Position numbers and translations under genes: made by a program. From positions 93,813 to 157,812 of the forward strand of contig QQUF01000028.1 of assembly GCA_008501735.1 (NCBI GenBank): 64,000 nt of DNA. The letters are read 5' to 3'. A model generated the notes under the pieces. It ran no database searches and was not told the origin of the DNA. It saw only the letters and a program-made list of their open reading frames with translations. Source of the DNA: Calditrichota bacterium (GTDB lineage: Bacteria; CLD3). Of the stretch, positions 41,161 through 50,490 are shown piece by piece (within the stretch, counting starts at the first letter, position 1; the number at the start of each line of letters is the position of its first letter).

Positions 41161-41192
41161 GATTTCTAAAGAAAATGATTTCTTTAGAAATT
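41161..41192. repeat. Perfect inverted repeat upstream of the Uma2 pseudogene
   Basis: TTTCTAAAGAAA and TTTCTTTAGAAA (12 bp, loop ATGA). It lies between the terminator of the SDR gene and the Uma2 start, and could be a second transcript-end hairpin or an operator of the Uma2 gene. No T-run. Confidence 0.5.
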
Positions 41193-41210
41193 TACAAGAA
41201 ACAAAAAGTC

Positions 41211-41242
41211 AAGTAGAGAACAAAATCTTTGTCCTCTACTTA
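41211..41242 (-). terminator. Intrinsic terminator overlapping the SDR stop codon
   Basis: AAGTAGAGAACAAA and TTTGTCCTCTACTT pair with one mismatch and a 3-base loop; on the minus strand the stem is followed by GACTTTTTG. The stop codon lies in the stem. Confidence 0.68.
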
Positions 41243-42016
41243 GTCCAATCCAACATTCTTTTTGCTTTGGTCGGCAACAATTTTAATCCAAAGTCTTCTT
41301 GGTAAAATTCGTGAGAAAAATTCAGGGAGTTTGTTGATAAATCCAGTTGCAATTGAAGAGCGTTTTCCGAGTTTTTTCAAACTAATTTTTACAACTTCTT
41401 CGGCTTCCATTCCGTGAGGGTTTTCTGGAATTTCTGCGATTTGACGAAATTCTGATTTTGTACTTCCGGGCGAAACGACTAAAGAATCAATTCCATTTTC
41501 TTTGAGTTCGTGCCAAAGGCTTTCACCAAAAATCAAATTGAAGGCTTTCGTTGCCGAATAAACAGCGTAATAAGGAACAGCTTGGTAAGCGACCACAGAA
41601 GCAAGGTGAATTATCGCTCCACATTTTCGCTTAGCCATTTCTTTTGCAAAATGATGAACTAAAATCGTTGGTGCAACGCAGTTTAATTTGACCATTTCAG
41701 CCATTTTGTTTTGGTCAAGCTCGATGAATTTTCCACCTTTTCCAAAACCTGCATTGCTTACTAAAATTCCGATTTCGAGGTCTTTAGTTTTTGCGGTAAT
41801 TTTTTCTAAGAAGTCTTCTTGAGTGATGTCAACGGGAATTACTAAAGTTTTGACTGAAAATTGTTTTTCAAGCTTGGAGGCAATCTCCTTCATTCTTTCT
41901 TCACGCCTTGCAACAAGAACAATTGAGTAACCAAGTTTTGCTAATTCAAAACAGTAGGCTTCTCCAATTCCAGCAGAAGCACCTGTTACAAGAGCCCAAT
42001 TTCCATATTTTTTCAT
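41240..42016 (-). CDS. SDR-family oxidoreductase
   Basis: Short-chain dehydrogenase, 258 residues: ALVTGASAGIGEAYCFEL (about 8-25), SNAGFGKGGKF, and catalytic YAVYSATKAFNLIFGESLWH (Tyr-x3-Lys). The C-terminal extension (KLPEFFSRILPRRLWIKIV) is amphipathic and resembles SDRs of the DltE/YqjQ or 17-beta-HSD-like type that associate with membranes. Physiological substrate unknown. Confidence 0.83.
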   Translation of the reverse strand: MKKYGNWALVTGASAGIGEAYCFELAKLGYSIVLVARREERMKEIASKLEKQFSVKTLVIPVDITQEDFLEKITAKTKDLEIGILVSNAGFGKGGKFIELDQNKMAEMVKLNCVAPTILVHHFAKEMAKRKCGAIIHLASVVAYQAVPYYAVYSATKAFNLIFGESLWHELKENGIDSLVVSPGSTKSEFRQIAEIPENPHGMEAEEVVKISLKKLGKRSSIATGFINKLPEFFSRILPRRLWIKIVADQSKKNVGLD

Positions 42017-42028
42017 ATTTTTTTAGAA

Positions 42029-42088
42029 GGAAGTTTGTGAATCCATCGGAGAGCTTAGAGCTATTCGATGGACAAATTGAAGTTTGTT
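42029..42088. repeat. Intergenic palindromic element related to the 15.4-kb element
   Basis: CCATCG (42043-42048) pairs with CGATGG (42066-42071) around GAGAGCTTAGAGCTATT, flanked by two GAAGTTTGT copies. The motif ACAAATTGAAGTTTGT (42072-42087) matches, with two or three changes, the palindromic cores inside hairpins A and C of the element at 15396-15522. It lies upstream of the SDR gene and downstream of purA. Confidence 0.55.
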
Positions 42089-42127
42089 GAGCAAAGATGA
42101 AATGATTTTTGTTAAAAATTATTTTAA

Positions 42128-43396
42128 CTAAACGTCAAAGGTAGCTTTTCGGTCTGGACTAATTGAAATGATTGAGATTTTTGCTTCAAGAAGTTCACTA
42201 ATTCGATTGATGAATTTTTGAGCATTTTTGGGCAAGGCATCGAAACTTCTTACTTCGGAAGTATCGGATTTCCAACCGTCAAATTCTTCATAAATTGGTT
42301 TGCATTTCTCTAAGATTTTCAAATCCGATTCAAATCTTTTAATCTTCTTTCCTTCAAATTCGTAGGCAACACAAATTTTAATTTTATCAAGTTGGTCAAG
42401 AACGTCAAGTTTAATCAAGGCAACGTCAGTGATTCCATTAATCATTACTGAAAATCTTCCTGCAACTGCGTCGAACCAACCGCAACGTCTTGGTCTTCCT
42501 GTTGTTGAACCAAATTCACCACCTGCTTTACGCACGGTTTCGGCTTGTTCTTCTTCCATTTCACTTGGAAAAGGTCCGCTACCAACTCTCGTCAAGTAGG
42601 CTTTAAAAACGCCTGTTACTTTCGTGAGTTTTGAAGGAGGAATTCCGAGTCCTGTTGCTGCTCCACCAGCTGTGCAGTTTGAAGAAGTAACAAAAGGATA
42701 AGTTCCAAAATCAATGTCAAGTAAAGCACCTTGAGCACCTTCAATCAAAACATTTTTGTCTTGAGCAATTTGGTCGTTCAAAAAATAAGTAATATTTTTT
42801 ACGTAAGGTCTGAGTCTGTCAGCCAATTTCAAGTAATCGTCAATAAAAGCTGTTAGGTCTTCGTCGAAGTTTTCTCTGTAAAGTGCTTTGAAGGTTTTGA
42901 GTTTTGTCTCGGCATTCATTTTAACCTTTGTAACAAAACTTTCGCCGTCTAACAAATCGCGAACTCTAATTCCTTTTCTACTGATTTTATCAGTGTAAGC
43001 AGGTCCGATTCCGCGTTTTGTCGTTCCAATTTTGTATTTTTCTTCTTCAAGAGCGTCTTGAGTTTTGTGGTAAGGTAAAACGAGGTGTGTGTCAGGACTT
43101 ACAAAAAGTCTTCCTTCCGTGCTGATTCCTTGTGATTCGAGGTTGTCGATTTCAGCAAAGAATTTTTCAACGTCAAAAACAAGCCCATTTCCGATTAAAC
43201 AAGTTGTGTGAGGATACAAAATTCCTGATGGAATTAAGTGCAGAATAAATTTCTTACCATCGAAAATTACAGTGTGACCAGCATTTGCACCACCTTGAAA
43301 ACGTGCTACAAAGTCAACATCTTTACTTAGGTAATCAATTACTTTTGCTTTTCCTTCGTCGCCCCACTGAGCTCCAACAACTAAATTAACAGGCAT
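42128..43396 (-). CDS. purA: Adenylosuccinate synthetase
   Basis: Catalyses GTP-dependent joining of IMP and aspartate, the first committed step to AMP. GTP-binding loop GAQWGDEGKAKVIDYLSKD (about 7-25; Ala replaces the usual second Gly of GKGK), GGANAGHTV, IGTTKRGIGPAYTDKISRKG (about 123-142), TTGRPRRCGWFDAV and the C-terminal base-binding ISISPDRKATFDV. Length 422 is normal. Downstream of secDF and the STAS gene on the same strand. Confidence 0.95.
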   Translation of the reverse strand: MPVNLVVGAQWGDEGKAKVIDYLSKDVDFVARFQGGANAGHTVIFDGKKFILHLIPSGILYPHTTCLIGNGLVFDVEKFFAEIDNLESQGISTEGRLFVSPDTHLVLPYHKTQDALEEEKYKIGTTKRGIGPAYTDKISRKGIRVRDLLDGESFVTKVKMNAETKLKTFKALYRENFDEDLTAFIDDYLKLADRLRPYVKNITYFLNDQIAQDKNVLIEGAQGALLDIDFGTYPFVTSSNCTAGGAATGLGIPPSKLTKVTGVFKAYLTRVGSGPFPSEMEEEQAETVRKAGGEFGSTTGRPRRCGWFDAVAGRFSVMINGITDVALIKLDVLDQLDKIKICVAYEFEGKKIKRFESDLKILEKCKPIYEEFDGWKSDTSEVRSFDALPKNAQKFINRISELLEAKISIISISPDRKATFDV

Positions 43397-43433
43397 ATTT
43401 TTACTCGTCTTTGGTTATTAAATAAATAAAATT

Positions 43434-43459
43434 AGGGAATAGAAATAAATCCATTCCCT
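43434..43459 (-). terminator. Weak intrinsic terminator between the STAS gene and purA
   Basis: AGGGAAT and ATTCCCT form a 7-bp stem with a 12-base loop; on the minus strand a T-rich stretch follows (TAATTTTATTTATTT). Moderate quality, so some read-through into purA is likely. Confidence 0.45.
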
Positions 43460-43491
43460 TTGAAAAATTAATAAAAGTTTTCAGAATTTCT

Positions 43492-43836
43492 TTAAGAAAA
43501 ATCGAAACTTCTCACAGCTTCGTCAACAGTACCGTAAGATTCAAAAAGTTTGTTGAGTTTGGTAATCGTCATCAATGATTCGATTTTATTGGTAACACAA
43601 GCGAGTTTGAGATTTCCACCATTGTTTCGCATTGTTGTTAAACCACCGATTAACATTCCCAACCCTGAGCTATTCATCAGACTTACTTCTTTCAAGTCAA
43701 TTACAACGAACTTTTTTTCTTCGTCAAGCAACTCGTGAAGTTTGTCATTCATAAGAGTTCCGTCAGGTCCTCCCATAATTTTTCCAGAAAGACTTAAAAC
43801 AACAACTTCTTTAATTTGGGAAACGGAAATTTCCAT
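43492..43836 (-). CDS. STAS-domain anti-sigma-factor antagonist
   Basis: Single STAS domain, 114 residues, SpoIIAA/RsbV-like: VVLSLSGKIMGGPDGTLMND, and the phosphorylatable-serine loop SLMNSSGLGMLIGGLTTM (about 53-70). It may bind an anti-sigma kinase (none adjacent). AGGTGA precedes ATG 43836, 14 bases after the secDF stop, so it is likely co-transcribed with secDF. Confidence 0.88.
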   Translation of the reverse strand: MEISVSQIKEVVVLSLSGKIMGGPDGTLMNDKLHELLDEEKKFVVIDLKEVSLMNSSGLGMLIGGLTTMRNNGGNLKLACVTNKIESLMTITKLNKLFESYGTVDEAVRSFDFS

Positions 43837-43850
43837 AATTTCACCTAAGA

Positions 43851-46676
43851 TTAATTGTCTTTAAATTTTGTCCAAAGTGTCAAGATTGGACTTGCGATGT
43901 AAATTGAAGAATAAGTACCAATTATGATACCAACTAACAACGCTGTTGCAAAGTTATGAATAATTTCACCACCAAACACGAACAATGAGAGAACAGCTAA
44001 GAACGTCGTAATCGAAGTCATCAAAGTTCTACTTAAATTCATATTTATACTGTGATTGATAAGTTCAAGGAAGCTCATATTTTTCCTTTGCTCTCTATCC
44101 TCCCTTATTCGGTCAAAGACAATAATTGTATCGTTAAGCGAATAACCAACAATTGTCAAAAATGCCGCAATTACAGGAAGGTCAATTTCTAAAGAAAAAA
44201 TATCAAAGACACCAAGAGTAATCAAAACATCGTGAAAAAGTGCAACAATCGCTGCAACACCAAATGCTACTGAACGGAACCTAATTCCCATATAAAGTAG
44301 AATCACAATTAATGCACCAAGAATTGAATTAAAAGCATCGCCTTTTAACTCTTCACCAATTTTTGGTCCGACTGTCTCAACACGACTTTCTAAAGCGGGA
44401 TTGTTTTCTTGATTAAAAGTTTGAATCAATTTTCCTTTAATGATGTTTGTTGTTTCTTCCAAATCTTTTGGAGTGTCAATTTTAACAACAATGTCTTCTG
44501 GGTCTCCGAAAGTTTGGATTTCAGCAGAGCCAAAACCAATCTCATTTAAAGAGGCACGAACCTCTTCGATGTTTACAGCTTTATCGAATTTGTATTCGAG
44601 TAAAGTTCCACCTTTGAAGTCGATTCCGTAATTTAAACCTTTAAAAGTAACAGCTAAAAGACTGAGAGTAACTAATACAACTGAAAGAACAATCGCAGGT
44701 TTTCTTTTGCTTAAGAAATCAATTTTAGTATCTCCGATTAAAGCATTCATTCCACCTACTTTGAAAGAATCTTTGTCTTTAGTCATCGCTTCAAGGAAGT
44801 AACGAGAAATTACCAAAGCACAAAAGACTGAACAAATAATACCAACCATCAAAGTCAGTGCAAAACCTCTAACAGGTCCTGTTCCAAAAGTGTAAAGAAT
44901 GATACCACTAAGGAAAGTTGTAATATTTGAATCGTAAATCGCACTTTTTGCATTTTCGAAACCTGCATTAATTGCCGAGTGTAAAGTTTTCCCGACTGCC
45001 ATTTCCTCACGAATTCTTTCAAAAATCAGAACATTCGCATCAACCGCCATACCAATTGTCAGAATCAAACCAGCAATACCAGGAAGTGTAAGAGTTGCGT
45101 GAAATCCTGCAAGAACCGCAAAAACCAAAATAATATTTATTACGAGTGAACCAACTGCTACAATTCCAGCAAATTTGTAAATCACTAACATTAAAAGAAT
45201 TACGAGAACCAAACCAACAATCGAAGAAGTTTTACCTTTGTCAATCGTGTCTTGTCCAAGTGAAGCTCCGACAGTTCTAAGTTCAACAATGTCAACAGGA
45301 GCAGGAAGAGCACCAGCTTTAATAACAATTGCAAGAGCTTTTGCTTCATCAATACTTCCCATTCCTTCAATTACAGAACGACCTCCTGTAATTTTTCCTC
45401 TAACAACTGGAGCAGAGTGAACTTTTCCGTCAAGAGTAATTGCAATTCTTTTACCAATGTTGTTTCCTGTAACTCTTGACCAAGTGTGAGCTCCTTCTCC
45501 GTTCATTTCAAGTGAAACAACTGGAATTGGAGTTGCGTTGTTCAAACTCACAGCAGCATCAGTAACAACTTTTCCTGTAAGTTCAGAAGAACGTCTTACT
45601 AAAACCATTCTCCAAGGAGCGTCAGGGTTTAACTCTGAATCCCTTTTGAATGGTAAAAATTCATAACCAACAAGACTTGCTTTTACGTAAGGTTGTTCAA
45701 AAATCTCAAGAACCTTTGCAATGTCTTTGTTGTCAACATAAAGTTCAGAAGAACCTGGATTGTGAATTGCTAAACTTGAAAGTGTATTTCTAGCTTGCGG
45801 GTCAAAAATTTCATCTACAGAAGTTGCAGAGTCAGAACTTGCAACATCAGTTGAATCGTTTCCACTTTCTAAATCATTGGTTGATTCTTCTTCGTCAATC
45901 GAAGAAAAATCAGTAAGACTTCCTTCTGTTGAAGAAACAGCTGAGTCAGTTGCTTTGGTAACTTCGGCAGAAAATTCAAATTTATTTTGTTTGAGTCTTT
46001 CGTCAATTCTTGAAATGAAATTAGGGATTTTTTCGTCATCGCCAACAAGCTTGAATTCCAGAAGTGCAGAAGAACCGATAAGCGATAAAGCAGCTTTTCT
46101 GTCTTTTACACCTGCAAGTTCGACGATAATTCTTCTATCGCCTTGTTTTTGAATGATTGGCTCAGAAACACCAAATTCGTCAACACGATTTCTTAAAATC
46201 GCAAGAGCTTGGTCAACAGCATCTTTTGTTTCTTCTTTTAGTTTTGTAATAATTTCAGCATTCGAGATACCTCTGTCACCGTCTCCGTAAAAGACTGCAA
46301 GGTTAATGTTTGTTTCAGAAACTGTTTCTTCAAAGAGGACAAAAAAGTCTTCTTGCGAATTTGCTGTTTTAGCTGCTAAAAGTTCGAAAAAATTCTTGAA
46401 AGATGCTACAGGAACACCTGAACTTGATTCAGTGTGGTCAGCAATATTTTTCATTAATTCGAGAAGATTTACTTCTAAAACTACGTGCATTCCACCTTGC
46501 AAGTCCAAACCAAGATTTAAAGATTTCTTTTGCAAATCTCTGACTTCTGTTGTTGGGTTAACATCTCTTTCTTCTTCAGGAAGAGAGTAATAATTATAAG
46601 TTGGAATGAGGAAGTAAACTGATGCAACGAGTGCAAGAAGGATTACAATTAGCTTTGCGGAACTTTGTTGATTCAT
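43851..46676 (-). CDS. secDF: Fused protein-export membrane protein SecDF
   Basis: Proton-driven auxiliary subunit of the Sec translocon, 941 residues in one chain. SecD part: first TM at about 8-25, SLNLGLDLQGGMHVVLEVN (about 52-70), large periplasmic domain, TM block with GLILTIGMAVDANVLIFERI. SecF part: TM at about 655-675, GLNYGIDFKGGTLLEYKF, then VGYSLNDTIIVFDRIRE. Unusual: a Ser/Asp/Glu/Thr-rich insertion of about 45 residues (about 245-295) in the periplasmic P1 region. AGGGAAA precedes ATG 46676. Confidence 0.95.
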   Translation of the reverse strand: MNQQSSAKLIVILLALVASVYFLIPTYNYYSLPEEERDVNPTTEVRDLQKKSLNLGLDLQGGMHVVLEVNLLELMKNIADHTESSSGVPVASFKNFFELLAAKTANSQEDFFVLFEETVSETNINLAVFYGDGDRGISNAEIITKLKEETKDAVDQALAILRNRVDEFGVSEPIIQKQGDRRIIVELAGVKDRKAALSLIGSSALLEFKLVGDDEKIPNFISRIDERLKQNKFEFSAEVTKATDSAVSSTEGSLTDFSSIDEEESTNDLESGNDSTDVASSDSATSVDEIFDPQARNTLSSLAIHNPGSSELYVDNKDIAKVLEIFEQPYVKASLVGYEFLPFKRDSELNPDAPWRMVLVRRSSELTGKVVTDAAVSLNNATPIPVVSLEMNGEGAHTWSRVTGNNIGKRIAITLDGKVHSAPVVRGKITGGRSVIEGMGSIDEAKALAIVIKAGALPAPVDIVELRTVGASLGQDTIDKGKTSSIVGLVLVILLMLVIYKFAGIVAVGSLVINIILVFAVLAGFHATLTLPGIAGLILTIGMAVDANVLIFERIREEMAVGKTLHSAINAGFENAKSAIYDSNITTFLSGIILYTFGTGPVRGFALTLMVGIICSVFCALVISRYFLEAMTKDKDSFKVGGMNALIGDTKIDFLSKRKPAIVLSVVLVTLSLLAVTFKGLNYGIDFKGGTLLEYKFDKAVNIEEVRASLNEIGFGSAEIQTFGDPEDIVVKIDTPKDLEETTNIIKGKLIQTFNQENNPALESRVETVGPKIGEELKGDAFNSILGALIVILLYMGIRFRSVAFGVAAIVALFHDVLITLGVFDIFSLEIDLPVIAAFLTIVGYSLNDTIIVFDRIREDREQRKNMSFLELINHSINMNLSRTLMTSITTFLAVLSLFVFGGEIIHNFATALLVGIIIGTYSSIYIASPILTLWTKFKDN

Positions 46677-46833
46677 CGGAAGTATTTCCCTACCTAAAAA
46701 GTGAGGTTAAAATTTACGTTAGTATTTAAGACTACTTAACTTGTTATTTATCTTAGTTTGAAAGCCAACCAAATTAAAATAAATATCTTTAGAAGTCAAG
46801 CATTGAAGAATGGAGTTTTAAATGAAAATATTT

Positions 46834-48129
46834 TTAGTTATTAAAGTAAGTATCGAAAGAAGAAAGAGGCTCTAAAAGCTCATAATCTCCAAATCCACGA
46901 AAGTCCACAAAAGTAAATTTTCTACCCAGAGAGTAGTAGTACCAAACTAAGTAAGGTCTTGAGTTTGCTTCAAAAGAATGGTCTTCAACATCGCTTGGAG
47001 GTCCAAAAAGTATGTAAACCATTCCTCTGTCGGTTTTCCAACCTGGAGTTACATTTGAAAAATTTTTGTTTGAATGTTCGACTCTTCTGTAATATTCAAG
47101 CATAATTTCATTTAAAGCAGTTCCGTCTGTTGGGTCTCGTTTTTTCCAAAATTCTTGAAAAAGTTCTTTCTGCTCAATTTCATCTGCTTTTTGAATTTTT
47201 TGATATTCCTTGTTCGGAGCAATGTAACGTAGTTGCTCAATTGCTTCTGTAAGGTTAGAAATCGAAAATGGAATTTGTCTCCAACGGATTTGAATCGGCT
47301 TTTTGTAGTTCAATCTTGCCTTTGAATTTGAGATTTTCAACTCAATTGAATATTCACCAAGATGAAGACTGTCTGAAGGAAGTTCAATAACTTGTCTTTT
47401 GATTTTTCCTGTTTCAGCAATCACTTTAAAAGTTGAATCAATGATTGCACCTTTAGTTTTCGGGGCACGAATCAAATAAGAAACATCAAGTTCGTTTTCG
47501 TCAGTGTTGTTGTATATTTCGTAGTAAAGGAAGTATTTATCCAATTTATCATCGAAATTCCGGATCACACTTGGGCGAAAATGCGAAATTTCGTGAAGTG
47601 AATCCATTGCAACTTTATCAGTGTAAACGAGGTCGCTGATTTGAATTTTTTTATTTCCAGCAAATTTATTTTTCAAAGTATATCGTTGAACACACTCTGC
47701 TTTAGAATCAGAATCCGTTACCGCAGCACGAATCGTGTATTCATCTAAACTCGGAATATCAAAGGCGTAAAAATAAATTATGCTGTTTCGGATTGAATTT
47801 GTTTCTCGGTAGGTCTTGGCTTGGATATTTTTTTGTGTAACGTGTCCGCCAAGCTGCTCTCCATTTTTATCAAGAACTGTAAAGGCAATTTCACACTTTG
47901 CTTCAAAAGAGTCTTTTTTCTTCAAAAACTGAATTGAGTCGTAAGGTAGCTTTAAAAAGATTTCCAAACGCACCTCGTCCTCGGTACTTGTTTCAATATT
48001 TTTGAAAGCAATTACGTCAGTAAAAAAATACGGCTGATTCCCTGAAATCTCTTCAAGTTTTAACTCTGCTGCAAAAGCAGAACTAAATTGGATTAAAAAC
48101 AAAAATAATGTAAATGTTAAGAACTTCAC
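46834..48129 (-). CDS. GWxTD-domain protein
   Basis: Secreted or periplasmic protein of 431 residues with a signal peptide (1-20, ending SSAFA), a long beta-rich middle and a C-terminal GWxTD domain: the motif is SNVTPGWKTDRGMVYILFGP (about 369-388), followed by SRPYLVWYYYSLGRKFTFVD. Found in FCB-group bacteria; its function is not known. The start is GTG 48129 with GAAGGG upstream. Confidence 0.88.
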   Translation of the reverse strand: MKFLTFTLFLFLIQFSSAFAAELKLEEISGNQPYFFTDVIAFKNIETSTEDEVRLEIFLKLPYDSIQFLKKKDSFEAKCEIAFTVLDKNGEQLGGHVTQKNIQAKTYRETNSIRNSIIYFYAFDIPSLDEYTIRAAVTDSDSKAECVQRYTLKNKFAGNKKIQISDLVYTDKVAMDSLHEISHFRPSVIRNFDDKLDKYFLYYEIYNNTDENELDVSYLIRAPKTKGAIIDSTFKVIAETGKIKRQVIELPSDSLHLGEYSIELKISNSKARLNYKKPIQIRWRQIPFSISNLTEAIEQLRYIAPNKEYQKIQKADEIEQKELFQEFWKKRDPTDGTALNEIMLEYYRRVEHSNKNFSNVTPGWKTDRGMVYILFGPPSDVEDHSFEANSRPYLVWYYYSLGRKFTFVDFRGFGDYELLEPLSSFDTYFNN

Positions 48130-48213
48130 TTTTTTTACCCTTCTTTAGTAAAGTTTCAAAGTCCGCGAATTACTGAATATTCGTTAATTTCAATTGCTAA
48201 TTTTTACTTAATT

Positions 48214-50166
48214 TTAAAGTCCATCAATAATTGCAGAAGCGTCATCAACACGAATTTCAGAATCTTGGTTCACATCAGCAACAATTAATTGTGCTCCCGT
48301 CAAAGCCTTGTTTCCGACAATATGTTCCAAAATCATATCTGCATCTGCTTCTGTAACTGCATTGTCTCCATTCACGTCACCTGAAAGTTGAGTCGTTTGT
48401 ACGTAAGTAAAACCACCAGCTTTTCTTGCAAATCTTTCGTTTCCATCAATGTCAACGGCAACAACTTGCCACCAAACGTAACTTGCATTTGTTGTTGCTG
48501 CAAAGTAAGTATCTGTTAATCCTGGATAATCTGTTGAGTTTGTAAAATTAGGATTGTCTGCAATTTTCAAAGTGTAAGTAACTGAAAAACCATCTGAATC
48601 TTCTGTCCAATCCCATTCAAAATTTATGAAAGGGGCATTTACTCCTGCTGAAATCGGTGAAACCAAATCAAAAGGAAGTGGATAAGTCATTGGTGATTCG
48701 CTCATTGCTTCTTCAACATCAATAATTCCCCAACCGTAATCGTTGTCAGGGTTTTGGTTTTGACTTGCAGTGTTCATCAAAGCGTCACGAACTTCCATTG
48801 CTGTCCATTCTGGGTGAGCTTCGATTAGCAAAGCTGCTGCTCCACCAACCAAAGGACAGGAAAGCGAAGTTCCATTTGCAGTCCCAAAGTTGTTGACTCC
48901 AGAAGTACTTGCCCAAACTGTTGCAACTCCTTGAGCACAAACTTCGGGTTTTGTTCTTCCGTCAAAAGTTGGACCTCTTGAGCTAAAACCTGCAATTTGT
49001 CCACTTGAATTTACTGCACCAACTGTTAAAATACTATCTGCGTCAGCTGGATGGTTCAAACTGCTTGCTCCTTGTCCACCACTGTTTCCAGCAGAATTAC
49101 AAACTACAATTCCGATTGAAGCTGCATAATCTGCAGCAATTGTTGTAACTGCAACGTCTCCATTCAAATCTTGTGGAGTGTAAGTGAAACCATTGTCAAA
49201 ATTTTTGTAGCCAAGTGAAGAGCTCACGACATCAACTCCGATACTATCAGCCCATTCGATTGCTGCAGCCCAATTGTCTTCTTCGACAGGAAGTTCAGAA
49301 GCAACGTCTTCCGTTTTTGCCAGAATGAAAGATGAATTGAAGGCAGGTCCGATAAGTTGTCCGTCTTCGTACCCTCCGAGAGTTCCCCAAGTTCCTGTTC
49401 CGTGATTAAATTGAGTTGGTCCGTCTTGGTTTGGGTCATAATTTGTGTTTGAGTCGTTGTTCACAAAATCCCATTCTGCAATTACGTCTGCTTCCGAAAA
49501 AGCTGTGTGCTCGGTCATATAACCTGTGTCAAACATTCCGACCAAAACTCCTGCTCCAGAAAAACCAGCTTCGTGCAAAGCGATTGAGTTAATTTGGTCA
49601 TTTTGTGGAAAAGATTGACCGTAGTTTAAAAAGAACTCATTTGTTGAATTTTGCTCTGTTGGTTTTAAAATCTTTGCACTTTCTACGGTTTCTTTAGTGA
49701 TACTTTTCCCTCGCATTACCAAATCAATTTTGTGAACAAAAGGCAAGTTTTGGATTTCAGAGATTTTTTCGCGTGGAATCCAAGAACTAACTGCATTGAC
49801 CCATTTGCTTTGTTTCTTTACTTTGACTCCTAAATTTTGGAGTTCAGTCAAGTAACTTTTGTTCAAAGGTAAATCTTGAAAATTGAGTCCTTTTTTAAGT
49901 TCTTTTGAGCGTCTTTTAAGTGAACGTTCGGAAACAACTTTTGGGCTTTCTGCAAGAATTCTTGTTAAATCTTCTTTTGTTGTAAAACCTTTGTCAGTAA
50001 AATAAATCCAAACCAAAACATCTTTTTCAGTTCTTTGGCTTAAGTAACTTTCCAATTTGTTTGTAACTGTTTTTTCAAGTTTTGGGCGGTAGATTTGAGC
50101 AGAGTGTAAAACCGTCGTTGCAAGTAAAATTGTGGAAAGTGAAAGTATGAGTTTTGATTTTTGCAT
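48214..50166 (-). CDS. Secreted subtilisin-like (S8) protease with dockerin-like C-terminus
   Basis: Serine protease of 650 residues. Signal peptide 1-22; propeptide (about 25-160) with the inhibitor-like FVHKIDLVMRG; catalytic triad Asp in VLVGMFDTGYM, His in FNHGTGTWG and Ser in NGTSLSCPLVGG; oxyanion Asn in CNSAGNSGGQG. An Fn3-like domain (about 505-590) is followed by a dockerin type I-like tail: SGDVNGDNAVTEADADMILE and VADVNQDSEIRVDDASAIID. Dockerins bind cohesins via calcium; no cohesin is seen here. GGAGAA precedes ATG 50166. Confidence 0.9.
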   Translation of the reverse strand: MQKSKLILSLSTILLATTVLHSAQIYRPKLEKTVTNKLESYLSQRTEKDVLVWIYFTDKGFTTKEDLTRILAESPKVVSERSLKRRSKELKKGLNFQDLPLNKSYLTELQNLGVKVKKQSKWVNAVSSWIPREKISEIQNLPFVHKIDLVMRGKSITKETVESAKILKPTEQNSTNEFFLNYGQSFPQNDQINSIALHEAGFSGAGVLVGMFDTGYMTEHTAFSEADVIAEWDFVNNDSNTNYDPNQDGPTQFNHGTGTWGTLGGYEDGQLIGPAFNSSFILAKTEDVASELPVEEDNWAAAIEWADSIGVDVVSSSLGYKNFDNGFTYTPQDLNGDVAVTTIAADYAASIGIVVCNSAGNSGGQGASSLNHPADADSILTVGAVNSSGQIAGFSSRGPTFDGRTKPEVCAQGVATVWASTSGVNNFGTANGTSLSCPLVGGAAALLIEAHPEWTAMEVRDALMNTASQNQNPDNDYGWGIIDVEEAMSESPMTYPLPFDLVSPISAGVNAPFINFEWDWTEDSDGFSVTYTLKIADNPNFTNSTDYPGLTDTYFAATTNASYVWWQVVAVDIDGNERFARKAGGFTYVQTTQLSGDVNGDNAVTEADADMILEHIVGNKALTGAQLIVADVNQDSEIRVDDASAIIDGL

Positions 50167-50272
50167 TTGAGAATTCTCCGCAAGAAAATTAAGATTAAGG
50201 TGAATGTAAGAAACTTAAAGTTAGATATTTTATTCAGTTGATAACAAAATTTTTTATTACCCATAGGTTGTA

Positions 50273-50461
50273 TTAAGTTTCAATTTTTGAAAATACAAAC
50301 TTTAAAGCTAAAATAAAAGTAGGAAGTAAGTGCCAAAAGACATCGAAAATATCAAGTGGACTTGTCAAAGTACCTTCAAGAAGCATTCGCCATTTTTCCA
50401 CCAAATGTGGTTCTGGTTGCACAGGCAAAACTGCCATCAGAATCGCAAACAAACCAAGCAT
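50273..50461 (-). CDS. Small two-helix membrane protein
   Basis: 62-residue hydrophobic protein with two predicted helices (about 1-16 and 42-57) and a conserved-looking loop (QPEPHLVEKWRMLLEGTLTS). The loop resembles a small membrane protein family that I recall from proteobacteria (PEPHLVEKLRML), usually labelled RND transporter without evidence; the role is unknown. In-frame codons upstream of the ATG continue as KLDKLSYL, so the true start may be earlier. It sits 30 bases after the rpoN stop on the same strand. Confidence 0.6.
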   Translation of the reverse strand: MLGLFAILMAVLPVQPEPHLVEKWRMLLEGTLTSPLDIFDVFWHLLPTFILALKFVFSKIET

Positions 50462-50490
50462 TAAGTAACTTAACTTGTCTAATTTATTTT

